From Xestospongia muta (taxonomy: Eukaryota; Porifera; Demospongiae; Haplosclerida; Petrosiidae), in NCBI GenBank assembly GCA_963693285.1, contig OY848919.1, forward strand, positions 9,233,461 to 9,297,460: 64,000 bases of DNA. The letters are read 5' to 3'. Each line of letters opens with the position of its first letter. Position 1 is the stretch's first letter. Under the pieces are notes generated by a model that did not search any database, was not told the DNA's origin, and was given only the letters and a program-made list of their open reading frames with translations. The translations under genes and the position numbers were made by a program. Of the stretch, positions 33,701 to 44,800 are shown piece after piece.

Positions 33701-34967
33701 TGGATATAAGAAATTTGGCAATTTCCAATTGATTGTGCGCACAAGCTAAATGCAGTATTGTATAACCATTTTGTGTATTAGCGCTGATATCACAACCTGC
33801 TACTTCAACCAAATGTCTCACCAAGTCTACATTGTTAGAATAAGCACATGCTATATGCAAAGGTCTGTTACCATACTTGTTTTCAGCTTCAAGATCACAT
33901 TTTTGCTCAGACGTCAAAAATTTCACGATATTCAATTCGCTTTTCTCACAAGCTATATGCAGACATGTATAATCATCGAATCCTTTCGCATTAATAGTAT
34001 ATCCTGCTTCTTTGATAAGATGACACACTAGCTCAACACTTCTAGAAAAAATACAAGCTAAATGAAGAGGTCTATCACCATGTTTGGTACAGGCTTCTCG
34101 ATTACATTCAGCCTTAGATGTGAGAAATTTGACAACTTCTAATTGATTTCTCTTACAAGCTGTATGTAGAGGTGTGTAATCATCAGGTCCTTTACCATTA
34201 ATGTCACATCCTGCTTTTTCAACTAAGTACTTAATTATATCTACACAACATGCGATATGTAAAGGTCTCCTACCTTGATTGTCTTGAGCTTCTTTATCAT
34301 ATCCAAGCTTAGAAATGAGGTAAGTAACGATGTGTGTGTCTCCCAATTGGGAAAAGTAGTGTAAAGGAAACACAGTTGTAGTATTCAGCCATTGAACAGT
34401 ATTATCTTTAGTTACAAGCTTGGCTAACGTCGTACAATCCTCTCGAATAACTCTGTCCATAAAATCTTTAAAAGATATTTTCTTAAGCAATGGTATCATT
34501 ATTTCCCAAGTTGAGATCTTAGCACACTGATAGATATCATCAGGAGACAATGAAACATTTTGGCTACATATAAACAAAGCAATGTCTGAATGTTGATTCT
34601 TACAAGCATAATAAAGAGGGCTGTGTCCATCTACATCATGATGTAACACAAAACTATCCTGATGTTGAGAGAACAGGAATCTAACAAACTTAAATTTACC
34701 ACTGTCACATGCTAAATGAAGCAAAGTTGAGCCTTTGTTATTAACTAAAGCACTATAATCTACAGTACCAGAGGCACTAATAAGGAACTTTAAAACCTCT
34801 AACCCACATTGAACAGAACTACAGCACAAGTGAAATAAAGTGTTTCCTTGATCATCACGTATCAAAGGAAAAGTTTCTAGTTCAATAAGTCTCTTGACAT
34901 TATCCAGATCACCTCTAGTACAAGCAGTACAAAGTTCAGTTATTAAATATGACTCCATTGTTGACAT
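27420..34967 (-). CDS. Ankyrin-Roc-COR-linker-DEATH signalling protein (Roco family)
   Basis: A minus-strand multi-exon gene. The first large exon (34967-30180) has an ATG after TTTACAG. It encodes about 22 ankyrin repeats, a Roc GTPase with P-loop GPPGAGKST and DTGGQPEF, and a COR domain. Seven downstream exons follow: 30124-29998, 29947-29804, 29714-29541, 29488-29285, 28369-28142, 28093-28019 and 27724-27420. All have GT-AG borders, and from the second onward the borders are phase 1. The last encodes a DEATH domain and the stop. Ankyrin, Roc-COR and DEATH in one chain recalls DAPK1, without the kinase. Two single-base frameshifts (near 32085 and 31055) break the big exon. They are either assembly errors or early decay, since every domain is otherwise well preserved. 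Confidence 0.85.
28019..30124 (-). CDS. Six linker exons with repeated GKDPASGKS-type basic motif
   Basis: Exons 30124-29998, 29947-29804, 29714-29541, 29488-29285, 28369-28142 and 28093-28019 encode a Ser/Asp/Glu-rich, Lys/Arg-rich and probably disordered linker. Three carry near-identical motifs: GKEPASGRSYKRKG, NREPASGRTYGRKK and GKDPASGKSHRKK. All internal borders are phase 1, so each can be skipped or duplicated without a frameshift. The acidic clusters (DESSSSDNSE, DSTSSDEDSSSS) look like casein-kinase-type sites. Function is unknown; nuclear targeting or a docking platform is only a guess. Confidence 0.75.
30180..31058 (-). CDS. COR domain (third frame of the big exon)
   Basis: WYLHHRVGSIMYYPEVEGLQ then NIVITGLQELFDRITHLI is the COR signature (L..LH..G.I.YYP.......vI). 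The rest carries FPAPLLIYFECGYNPVGVF and a CxxC..H-rich end (FPCTTCQSSHPHPAIC), which may bind metal; the plus-strand homologue at 16468-17584 has a similar CSICNTTEHLC. The exon ends at 30180 (FDK|GTAAAG). Confidence 0.85.
31025..31930 (-). CDS. Roc GTPase core (second frame of the big exon)
   Basis: Contains LLHIIDTGGQPEFHEILPAL (G3 DxxG), AFLIATHRDCVDNEKVDEV (the G4 position has THRD in place of NKxD, as in many Roco proteins), VIFALDTIKDQ, then the start of COR, LPIPVFWCALKYELQRK. The GTPase is expected to bind GTP/GDP and to work as a switch or dimerising module. The frame has no ATG start here; it continues from the ankyrin frame after a one-base shift and passes into the COR frame after another near 31055. 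Confidence 0.85.
   Translation of the reverse strand: MREQSNCNQNLDIEDCDNESVTDVVSQGSVVSKINQNKVKAVRTLSNASQNVVKRAEYQEKFHKNTESNHSLLHIIDTGGQPEFHEILPALITGPAINLLVFKLTENLTSRYNVIHRLLNDQSQPYETSLTHEEVIFRSLASIACLRQNTIGWKSDHNETPFYDNSEPSAFLIATHRDCVDNEKVDEVNEQLKQKIKNSDDFFHKNLVQFSTEHDVIFALDTIKDQIQIEHLKTTLRHVISSKFHELPIPVFWCALKYELQRKKQSIYKLDTCYKLAKECGISDRDDFMSDCGIYITEWAV
32079..34967 (-). CDS. Ankyrin array plus Roc P-loop (first frame of the big exon)
   Basis: About 962 codons. Four N-terminal ankyrins are followed by nine alternating pairs with a period of about 69 residues. In each pair, one repeat reads TPLHIACEKNQL..VVKFLTSK and its partner reads NRPLHLACEYSGN..LVKYLVEEAGCDINAKG. The array ends near residue 860. 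The Roc start follows: VVKCVLTGPPGAGKSTLKKK (G1). The frame stops at 32079 after SSSSQNK, but the neighbouring frame is open across the same stretch and continues the protein (NLSRSSSCNSLSQDIFAKRK). Confidence 0.9.
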   Translation of the reverse strand: MSTMESYLITELCTACTRGDLDNVKRLIELETFPLIRDDQGNTLFHLCCSSVQCGLEVLKFLISASGTVDYSALVNNKGSTLLHLACDSGKFKFVRFLFSQHQDSFVLHHDVDGHSPLYYACKNQHSDIALFICSQNVSLSPDDIYQCAKISTWEIMIPLLKKISFKDFMDRVIREDCTTLAKLVTKDNTVQWLNTTTVFPLHYFSQLGDTHIVTYLISKLGYDKEAQDNQGRRPLHIACCVDIIKYLVEKAGCDINGKGPDDYTPLHTACKRNQLEVVKFLTSKAECNREACTKHGDRPLHLACIFSRSVELVCHLIKEAGYTINAKGFDDYTCLHIACEKSELNIVKFLTSEQKCDLEAENKYGNRPLHIACAYSNNVDLVRHLVEVAGCDISANTQNGYTILHLACAHNQLEIAKFLISKYNHELVDRHGNQPLHIACNISHSVELVTYLVEEVHCDINAKGQNDCTALHIACKWNDLQIVKFLTSKPDCDREIEDKYGQKPLYIACTQSNNIDLVKYLVDEAGCNINAKGLNGYTALHAACYCKNLNIVKFLTLKSCCNKELEDKCGKRPLYIACESSGNLELVRYLVEVAGCNINSKGPNDYTPLHIACEKNRLDVVKFLTSKPGCNCEVEDKHNNRPLHLACEYSGNIDMVKHLIEEAGCDVTSKGRNDYTSLHIACRTGQFEIVEFLISKTKCDKEAEGKNCDRPLHLACEFSGNVHLVSYLVKIAHCDVNAKRLNGYTPLHIACEKNQLDVVKILVSIPGCNLEAKDSYGNRPLHVACTFSHSLNLVKYLVEEMGCDVNAKGRHSYTPLEIACNENKIDLVEYLTAQPECSPVESLIFDGKLQRLLHHHNKYQQALKSTGVVYLQVVKCVLTGPPGAGKSTLKKKLLNESLVEPSVSTGVVDSAIQIETFRKLQQDGAIVHGQTNVWRRQTSEQEAAFILEKLSNISSSSQNKS

Positions 34968-36313
34968 GGTTGCTGTAAAAACAGAAAAGTAACAAGATTG
35001 TTCTTTTAAAAATCGTCATAAAATAATTTTAATGGTATGTATTGCTGGGGCTTTTAAGGTTGGATTATTGCTAAGTTGTATGTTTAGAGAGTTAGCAGAA
35101 ATACAGAACTGATCAAACATCCTTTCTCAACTCACAAACTGGTTGTAAATGCTGGTTTAAAGAATATGCACGTGGTTATTGAAATATGATTGGCTGAAAG
35201 CACTGCTTGGAATGTCAAGACAGAAATTGATTTTATCCTTGCATTATAACACATCACGTTTGTGCAGGGAAGCTGCAGATGGACATTTCTATTCCTATTT
35301 TCAATTTCTTCCGTGTACCTTATATTCCAATTAAATCCACTTTGTATTCTAATTAAAGAGGCAGTTGATGGGTTTCAATTCCAATATATAACCAAAATCA
35401 GAAACCAAAACCAACTGGAAACATCTCACTAACACTAGATTCTAAACGGTATTTGTACTCCGCATTTTATTAAGTAACTAGAAAGCCTAAAAATGGTCCA
35501 CGTGCCAAAAATTGAATTAGGAATAATTGAACTCACTAACTGGGTCATTGATTAGAATTTTATAAGAGTGATGGTGTGTGGTAGATATAGGAAATAGGAA
35601 TTGGAATGTCTGTCTGCGGCTTTTGTACTTGTGTTTTGTGCATGCACTGTTCATAAATTGATGTATGTACGCAACACGACGTGACGTAAGGCTTTGCGTC
35701 ATTATGTGAACCAGCCTTTAAGCATAACAAAAAATGTTGACAGTTGTTGGGTTCTGATGCAGCAAATTCAACATACATGTACATATGCTAACATTTGTTA
35801 AACTTATGAAGCTATCATTAATATTTAAATTTTTGGTGCCAGTGGACTAATAGCTACTTTGTCAAAACATTCGAGTTAACATAAAGTAGTGTCTATTAGT
35901 TCATTGGCAGGAACTCCATTATTTGTTGCGTGTAAAACAGACCCATACCCCTAAATTATTGAGCTAAGTATTTACAATATACAGCAAAAACATGACTTCA
36001 AGTACTGGCAGTGACTACCAATTATATATCTTCTAAACTAACAAAATATAATTTTCAAATAAAAAACGTTAATTTAGGTGAAATCATTAAAACATCTTGG
36101 CAGTCAATGTGAACAGTGATTTAAATGATATTGGAACCTAACCATTCAAGTAAATTAACTAGTCACTTTGTGGAGCTTAGTTTCTTACCTGTAATATTAA
36201 TCAATATGACTTGACGGTAGACTTAGGTTTCTTTTTGTGAGCAAATGTTTTATCCGTCCAGTTCGTCAGAGGGAGAAAAAGTAAAATGATGGATCAGTGG
36301 TTTTTTGGCGCCT

Positions 36314-36344
<31 letters not shown>

Positions 36345-37984
36345 ATAGCCGCGTGACTATCACGTGCACATTCTTTTGATTTTAAAACAAATAATTACTA
36401 GATATTAATAATGAATAAAGGTACTACAAATTAATAATGTAAAAGGACTATTCAGTTGAAGCAATAACATTACTCAGTTCATCTTTTCAGTTAATTGGTT
36501 TGTTATTACTAGTAAGATATGTCTTATGATTAAAATTTGCAATCATTAAACAACCATCCCACCGTGCTTTTTTGAAACAACTTTCTTGTGAACTATTCTG
36601 TGAGCTTGTCAAGTCATCATATGGTATTTGTATTCACGTTTTGAAAGACACTTCACATTTTTCATGTATTATTTTGAAAAGCAAAACCCAATCAAAAATA
36701 TTATTGTCATATTTACTTAAACTGACAAACTGCCCTCTCTAGTTCATCAAATCTCACAGGAGCATTTACACAACCGTTCACAGCATTTAGTTTTTAAATA
36801 ATAAAGTTGAGAAACCAGAATGTTCAGAAACAGATAGTCTATTGAAAGCATCATCTTATACTTCACTTCATACTCAATTAGGTATGTATACATGTAATAG
36901 ATATGACAGTATTATGCAACCTTAATACACACATCTCTCAGATTTACATCTGTGAAGTAAGTATGAATAAAAAAATTAGATGACAAACACTATTAAAATC
37001 TCATTTTGGTACAAAAGCACTCTTCAACAGTTAAAAGTCTACATAGTACCCTATCAGATTTACTTGAACATTATGAAGGTTTATTCATTGATACATATTC
37101 TGTCTAATAACATTATAAGGCATTAATAAAATTGATTATTGTACTTGAGAACAAGATCCTCATAACTCAACTTGTTCACAGTGTATATCAGTCTGCAGTT
37201 GAGCGACATTTTATCTAATTATCCTAAATAATATTTCATTAGCAAAATAAATTTATTAGAATTAATAGCATTATAACACATTATGTAAACACAGCAGTTA
37301 ATTGCTTGTAGATATCCCATTGCTACTTGGATCTCTGTTATGTTCTTCAAATAACTTCAATATTTCCTGGTATTACAGTAAAGTTAATACTGTTAAATTT
37401 TTAATATCACTACATGTGATTATCATGTCAGTGCTAAAAGGAATAATTATTAGTCAAGAACAATAATGGAAATTAGTATGATAAATTCATTTTTAAAAAT
37501 GCTATACTAAAGTCCCAGCAGAAAAAAGCCATACTTTAATACAAAATCAATACAGTTAGGTTCCAAGGTTTAAGGTCTAGGGTATAATATTAATTTCACA
37601 TTGCATTTTGTTTTTGCTGGACTGTATATGCAGCAATTTAAAAAAATGTCACAGCAACAGAAACAAAATAAGGATGTGTACAGCGAAGCAATCCTTCTAG
37701 CAGTGCTAAAACGTACTTATAAAGGGATTATTCAGTGCATCCAAACTTTTGCTTCTGTAGTTCTTTGTATTGTTTGGCATTCTTCAGACAAGTAATATGC
37801 ATACAATAGAACTGATCTCTGAGTTAGCTATCAGCAAGCCATTTGACTATCTAGAAGTGTAATTATAAACACTAACTAATCATCACATTATAGGTGATCT
37901 CTTTCTGATATAGTAATAACAGGACAGTTCTGTGTTTTATCTCTACACACTAGATGGTCTCTGAACTCTGATGTAGATAGACAA
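34968..37984. other. 5' flank of the Roco gene, no gene seen
   Basis: No coding feature. It holds a CA microsatellite (36317-36344), next to TTTTTTGGCGCC (36301-36312, E2F-site-like) and CACGTG (36361). These could belong to a promoter, but the distance to the first coding exon (34967) is over 1.3 kb and no 5' UTR exon can be confirmed. Confidence 0.4.
36317..36344. repeat. (CA)14 microsatellite
   Basis: Uninterrupted CA dinucleotides. Confidence 0.95.
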
Positions 37985-38200
37985 GCTTTTTCTTAAATGT
38001 ACCAGTGATATTGTTAAATCAGGTATTTAACCCATCACTCTAGCAAGGAGATTGTTTGAAGAAGTTATTTCTGAAGATGTTTAACAGATTGTAAGAGACA
38101 AACACACAGGAGTTACCAGTACATTATATTTTGATCTGATTCTTGATGATCTAAAGAATCATGTCAAATTAAGGATCATGTCAAAATCCTTTACCTAATA
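37985..38200 (+). pseudogene. CARD-like helical exon relic, copy A
   Basis: Plus-strand frame: TSDIVKSGI, stop, LARRLFEE, ISEDV, stop, IVRDKHTGVTST, DDLKNHVKLRIMSK. Same domain as 38520-38760 and 3880-4125, with several stops. Confidence 0.5.
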
Positions 38201-38519
38201 AATGATTTCTGCACATGCATACTACTACTTCACCAAAAGTAGCTGGTGTAGCTTAATGCCTACTAGCCCATTCATTAACCTCCACTTCTGTGTATGAGAA
38301 ATTGTCAGAAATTAAAATAGTTTGGAGTACTAGTCTTATCTTTCTATATATATAATAACTAGTAATATAGCGGCAAGTGTTAGTGACCACTAGCTGTGGT
38401 GTGTATGGTCTCTTAAGACAAAACCATTGATATAGCTAATTACTCTACCTCAGTGTGTGTTTGATTAGCTCTAATTATAATATTTGTATTGTACAGTGTT
38501 TATTACTCTTTCTACAGAT

Positions 38520-38760
38520 AATACTATTGAGAATTGTGCTAAAATTGTGAGAGCTCTAGTTTTTGTACTAATGATATTGTTGAGTCAAATATTGATACAT
38601 CCACTCTGGCAAGGAAGTTCTATACAAAAGAAACAATTTCTGAGAATGTTTACAAAGAGTGCGAGAGACAAAACCTGCATGCAGGGATACAAATGTGGAG
38701 TGTCTTCAAGCTGTTCTTGATGATCTATTGAGACCTATCAAGCTTGATGGTAATATCTTG
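38520..38760 (+). pseudogene. CARD-like helical exon relic, copy B
   Basis: Plus-strand frame: NDIVESNIDTSTLARKFYTK, ETISENVYKECERQ, then frameshifts. Tandem with copy A. Between them (38320-38440) lies the ACTAGTCTT..ATATAATAACTAGT..AGTGACCACTA downstream motif that also follows other genes of the cluster (19330, 53090). Confidence 0.5.
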
Positions 38761-38879
38761 ATAAAACTTGTGAGTTAATTGTTTGTAGAAAGTGCTATAA
38801 GACTTTTGAAAAACCTTTAAAATTACAAAAAAACCTTCAAGAAGAAAAGGCAAACTTATGCATGTGACCATCAGCTACT

Positions 38880-40840
38880 TTCTCCTTAAATTACAAACAT
38901 CAACAGAATCATCCACTGACAGTCCAACTAGAGACACAGAAGATACTCCTTTTCTACTGAGGAATCTAACTCGATCGCCAAAAAATCGAAGGCAAGGATT
39001 ACAAAGCACATCTACGATGTCATTTGGAGCTTTGGATAAAGGGAAAATTGATGAACACTTTCAGGAGGGCCATGCAATACAAAGACTTTTGGTCATTACT
39101 CAAAGTCATGTGCCCACACTAAACAGGAGAACATGGCTTGTTCTTACAATAGGCTAATGAAGGAAGGAAGAGTTAAAACTGTTTTCAGAAGAATCTCTAA
39201 CCAACAAATGGATAGCCTACTCTCTCTTGATACTTTTATACCTAATAAAAACGGTACTAATGAGACATTAAGACAAGTACTACAGAGTAAGCATGCACCC
39301 ACCACCAAAACCTATCATTCAGTCCACATTATGATTACCCAAGTCATCTACACCAGAAGCATACCCAATAATCTAGACTGTTTAGATGCCTTACTGATCA
39401 AGTTGAGTCACCCTCAGAATGGATGGTACTACAGTGCCCTCAGAAGTTGATGCCCCTAGTTGGAAATGCCTGCATGTGTCTTTTGGCACACAGTCTACTG
39501 AGCTTTGTAAAGCCCTTGCTTCAGTTGCAGAACAACTCTGCACAGAGAATGTAGATCCAAAAGGCATATTATCTTTTATAGCTTGTAGGTTAATAGTACT
39601 CGACAAATACCCAGGAATTGGGCACATAAGAAGTGGATAACCAGTTCAACATATTGTTGGGAAAACAATATCAATAACATTATAAGCAGATATTATAGAA
39701 GCCACCAGTTCTTTACAGTTACCAGCAGGTCTTGAAAGTGGCTGTGAAGCACCAGTACATACCATGCATGATGCCTACCAATCACAAGAAACTGATGGCG
39801 CATCCTGTTTGACACATCAAATGCATTCAATTCCCTGAACCATCAAGTAGCTTTAAGGAATATACAACGTCACTGCCTTTCAATAGCTACTTTTCTCATC
39901 AATACATATCAGAGTGACATAGACCTATTCATAGATGGGGAACAATTCTCTTCCATGAGGGTACCACTCAAGGGGACCCAGTAGGAATGGCAATGTATGC
40001 TATCACCACCATCCCACTCATACACTAGTTCACCCATTCTTCCATCAAACAAATTTGGTATGCAGATGATGCTGCTGTCTCTGATTATGGCTACTATCCT
40101 AATGCTTGGAGACATTGTTGGTTGTCAAACAGTATCAACTGGAAAATGAAAAAAAATTTTGGAGGAATTGAAGTATCAGTTACAGCTGATGGTAGTCATT
40201 ATTTCAGTGTACCACTTGGTAGAGATCCCTTATTTTATGAAAAAAATTGTCAAAATAAGGTAGGCGACTTTGAAATAAGGAAGTAGAGTCTCTGTCTAAG
40301 ATAAGTTCCATTCAACCACATCCAGCTTATGCAACTTATATTCAAACCAACCCAGATATTAATGATATTATGAAACTTTGGAGCTAAAATCCATTACTAT
40401 CTTCTCCCAAACATCACAGGTCAACCAACCTTCAACTAAACACAGTTACAGTGAGAAATCTTGCCAGATTGCCATCTTTTCTAGGTGGCCTGGCCATTGT
40501 AAACTCAGATGTTGATTCGTCTAGCCAGTACAACTACTCGAAAAAATTACTGCCACCATCATCAACCTTATACAATAGCAAGCAAAGGATTATCCTTATG
40601 AAACCTTCTGTGAACAAATTGAAGCCAACAAAGAAGGCCAAAAGAGAAGAGGGAGGCACTAACTTTATTTACCACTGAACTATCTTCAAAGCTCCCAATT
40701 TACTTAAGTGTGCCATGGAAGTCACAAATGAGAAAGGACCTTCAAATTGGCTTACCGCTCTTCCTATAACTGAATATGGTAGTTCCCTACACAAAGGGAG
40801 CTTTAAAGATGCCATCTGTCTGTCATTGGTAGACCTACGA
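38880..40840 (+). pseudogene. Dead non-LTR-type reverse transcriptase
   Basis: Across several plus frames: SYNRLMKEGRVKTVFRRISN; then DGTTVPSEVDAPSWKCLHVS, ELCKALASVAEQLCTENVDPKG, ACRLIVLDKYPGIG (RT motif region with the LDK.PG.RPI pattern, degraded). Further down are a QGDP-type motif broken by a frameshift near 39985 and IWYADDAAVSDYG (YADD catalytic box), then a C-terminal WLTALPITEYGSSLHKGSFK. Domain order and motifs fit a non-LTR-like RT family that I recall from sponge and cnidarian genomes; the exact clade is not assigned. Stops and frameshifts throughout show it is inactive. No poly(A) tail or target duplication was recognised. Confidence 0.7.
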
Positions 40841-41146
40841 CTGTTATGGTACCCAAAATAGCCTATAACTACACTTATTGAAAGTCAATATCATTTCCTC
40901 CCAAAAAAATTAATTGGTCATTGCTGTACACAACATCACTCTTTCCAAACCACTCACTAAGCCTCAAAGGTTATAGCTACAATACTGTGTAAAATTAGAG
41001 ATATGGGCTTAAGCTAACTGCCCTTCCCTTTGTAAGAGTAATATTCACGTGATCGACCAATAATCAAATGAATCTTATGATTTTATGAATGTTATGAATG
41101 GTATTAAGTGGCTTCGTTCCTGTGACTATTTGCTTGTAAATGTGCT

Positions 41147-41257
41147 CCACCCTAATTAAAAGCTTTCTGAGCATGCGCAGAGCGCTTGAGCTCCACCCTT
41201 TTTACTCTGTGGCTATACTCTGTTAAGTCAGCAGCACATTCATGCAAAGTTGTCGCT
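41147..41257 (+). promoter_or_regulatory. Promoter-like module before the LRR/ZU5 gene
   Basis: CTCCACCCTAATTA, CTGAGCATGCGCAGAG, GCTCCACCCTTTTTACTCTG, then the ATG at 41258. The same module in the same order lies before the DEATH gene (19789-19851), and partly at 61795-61840 and on the minus strand at 2765-2805. GCATGCGC resembles an NRF1 half-site. No TATA box is evident. Confidence 0.5.
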
Positions 41258-41841
41258 ATGGCAGCAAACGCAATGCTAAGTGAGATGTTGTTACATTATT
41301 TCAATGTAATATTATCGCTTTTTAGGTAGCAAAATAAAAGTTCGTCTATCTCCTGGTTATAAGAATTATTTTGATCAAGCAAAGGCAAAATTGGGAGAGC
41401 TTACTGATACTATTGTACCTCTTATTGGTGGGGGCATCCCTTCACTTGAAGAAGTCAAAACTGTTCTTGGAACATGTTTCCATGAATTAAAACCTCACCT
41501 GTTAACAGCCGAATCACTTGATGATGTTATTGAGTTAATAAAAAAGAAGTGTACCATAAGTGATATTACCTGCTTGGAGACAATTGTTGATCATTATAAC
41601 ATCGAAAGTGTCAGACATCATATCACAGACTATAAATCTGCAGTTGATGACATCTGTGTGAAATTTAGATGCAATGTATTGGAAAAAAACATCTCGACTT
41701 CTTTCAAATATGAGTCAATCACGTTTGTTCTTGAATGGCAGCAAACAGATGACCTCACTCTAGATGGTGACATAGATGGTTTGTTACAAAAATCATTTGG
41801 AGATATGACTAAGAAAATATTGTCTAAATATGAACTGAAAC
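41258..41841 (+). CDS. Exons 1-2: start and N-terminal helical domain
   Basis: Exon 1 (41258-41279) gives MAANAML and splits a Ser codon at GTGAGA. Exon 2 (41326-41841) begins SKIKVRLSPGYKNYFDQAK, continues LTAESLDDVIELIKKKCT, ISDITCLETIVDHYNI, and ends TFVLEWQQTDDLTL..LLQKSFGDMTKK before donor C|GTAAGC. The last part resembles the N-terminal half of the domain in the minus-strand ankyrin gene (60041-60400). I cannot name the domain; its helical, Cys-containing core with paired acidic and hydrophobic residues is reminiscent of DED/CARD folds. Confidence 0.75.
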
Positions 41842-44800
41842 GTAAGCCAATAATAATGACAACATCTTTAGTAATCTTAAAAATTTAGTTACATGCGTTA
41901 TCAATACTGTGCATGCTTTAAATATGTATACATTGTATGCTACATTGAGTAGTTTTAATTCTACCTGATACATTATAATAGAAAGGAGGCTAGATAATTT
42001 TACGTTCCATAGCTTATGTCCATTTTTTCAAGATATTTGATCAAAAGAAATCATACCGAACCCCAATAAGTGATGTTATTACACACATATATAGTCAGGG
42101 TCTTGCTTGGTTTAAACATATTCACAGTCCAATAATGCAACTTTGTGCTTTTGGTGAGTGTGAACTAGATGTTGACTTTCTTAATACGTAAATAACATGT
42201 ACATGCACTTTAAAGTATTTTAAGAATGCTCAACTTGATTTGGATCGAGTTTTATCAAAATTAAAGCATAATGGTATAGTTCATTTAAATAAGTAGAACA
42301 GCTAGCTCAAGAGTCAAGATATGGTTTTATAGTCAGAGATCCTGAGTTCGACTCTTCCATTGGTTTGCATATGAACAGCAAACATGTGAACGCTAAGTAA
42401 ATATGTCATTTATCCATATTTTTTACTCTGTGTGTACTATATTTACTCTGTTTTACACAATAGGTGACAGTGGGAATGCTTATTGGAGACATGATGACAA
42501 TAGTGTTTCAATTATGTCACCAAGTACTAAACAATGTGAAAATATTGTGAGTAGATTAAAACAAGAACAAAAAATGAGGGACTGGCGTATTGAACTCCGA
42601 TCATTAACTACTGAAACTGCCCTAGTACTTATAGACAATCTTGATCAGTTTACAGTGAGGGAACTTTCCATAGAGAACACTTCACTGGACAGTATGTGTA
42701 TGTCAATGTTGTCAAAAAAAGTTATTAGAATGAAGAAACTATTGTTTAAGTCCTCCTCTCTCCCTGGTGGTAGTATCAAACAAGTTAGTGATACTCTAAC
42801 ACATCCTAGCACATCACTTGAAGGATTATTCCTGTGGAATATTCCTATCACTGATGATGATGTAATTTTCTTATCTGGTGTGTTAAGTAATAACAAGACA
42901 TTGAAAACACTAGATATCTCCAACTGCGACATCACTGATAAAGGTGTCCAATATATCTGTGAAGAGGTTGCTAAAAATGAAACATTGACTACATTAGCTC
43001 TCAGCAATAATCTTGGAGTCACTTCAGATAGTACCAGTGTAATAGTTGAACTAATTAAAACAACTAAATCATTGGAAATATTATCCTTCCGTAAGACTTC
43101 ACTAAACGATGATGATATTAAGAAAATTTGTGATGTTAAAGAAACTACAATACAGCAAGTCTTGTTATCCAAACAACATGAGGACATTTGCCATTATTTT
43201 CCTAGTATTAATGACAGACTCTATTTTGAAACTGATAATTCAGGTATGTACTAAATAATTCAATTATAAATATAATTGGCTTAAATTATAATAGACTATT
43301 TACTAATAATCAATATTACCTAGCTGCTTCAATTATTTTAGAAGTAATGTTTTCCTAGTAATTATCCTACCATGTAACAACTAGCATTCATCTATTCTAG
43401 CCACATTTCCTTTCAAATTTTAAAGTGATTGTTATACCTCTTATGTATTAGATTACACCAATGAAAACAGGGAACAGCGACAGGACCAATTATCAACAGA
43501 CACTTTATCAGGTACATGTACATTAATTAATATATAACTACGTACCTAATGTAAACAGAAAAGGTGAAACTACTAGATAAAAGGAATAAAGTAAAGACAT
43601 TAGCAATGGACATGTTGATCAGAGATAGAAAAAAATGTGAGTTATGGTACTGTTTGTAGTACATACCATATATGGTTATTGTTCTATAACTATTGATAAA
43701 ATATTAGTAGAGAAATGAAAAGGGTTTGAGACTTTGACCAGAGAGCTACATTACAAGTTGGTGGCATAATATACATGCACAACACTATCCTGTAATAAAT
43801 GCAAGGAGCAGCAAACATCTTTCTTGTGCTAATATACACCTGAATGTGTTAAACTTTAAGCAAAAGGCAATCATATTTTTTTTTGAAAGTGAAGGGCATG
43901 GCTGGTGATCTTGCAATAGAGTTGGTGTGGCTATACATTAAATTAGGAATACACACATACATAGGGTTAGCTTTGCACTGTAAAAGGCTAGCTTCAGTAA
44001 AAATTGTGGTTTTGATTCTTAATCTGGTTGGAATAAAGTCAACTTTAGTATTTATAGCATAATTTTGTATATCTGATTTTTCTTGTAACCTCCTCTCTGA
44101 TCTAATTCACCTTCACACTGCTCTAGAAACCTTCCAACCATCCTTCAGTTCTTTAGATTGTTTTGAAATTGTATTTACTTTCTTTTCTTTTAGTTATTGT
44201 ATTGTTAAACATAAAGTATTTGGTATAAATGTAACTAAGCACATGTTCAAAGTCTTGCATTCATGTGGTTCCAGGTTCTAGTAAAGTAATTATCACATTC
44301 CAAAGAATGACAAACCACATATATAGATAAACTTGTGTAGAAACTAATATGATATTTTGCTGCACTGTTTGGATTAATTGCCTTGCAATTGCACTAATGC
44401 ACTCAACAAGTAAATTAAATTTTCATGGCATCATAATAATAATGAAGACTTATGAATATCCAAGATTGACACAATTTTAAGAGGCTTCATTTTATCTTGA
44501 CAAGAAATAAATTGGTCATTGCTGGTATGTTATATACGACAATGTCAACTTTAACTTGGATTAATTAGTTTATCAAGGCATTATTTCTTTTGCCACCTTT
44601 CATTTTCAGATTTATATGCTTTACAAAGAGAAGGAAAATAATCTTATTAATATTAATGAACAGATCTCTACCAAGTCCATTAATATAAATCATGTAACCT
44701 ACAAGGCCTACTTTTTAGTTATGTTAATTGTTGTTTTGAAAAAGAGAGACTATGAAGTAGATGTATCTATCACATTTTGTATAATCCTGTTACTCCTCAC

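Noticed and set aside
42013..42153. Exon 3 of the LRR/ZU5 gene
   Set aside because: Not fully rejected: open, phase 1-1 and with a GTGAGT donor, but the encoded sequence matches nothing and the model also works without it, so it is marked tentative.
42645..43187. 180-codon open frame antisense to the LRR exon
   Set aside because: Shadow of the LRR exon; Val/Leu/Ser-rich composition mirrors the sense codons.
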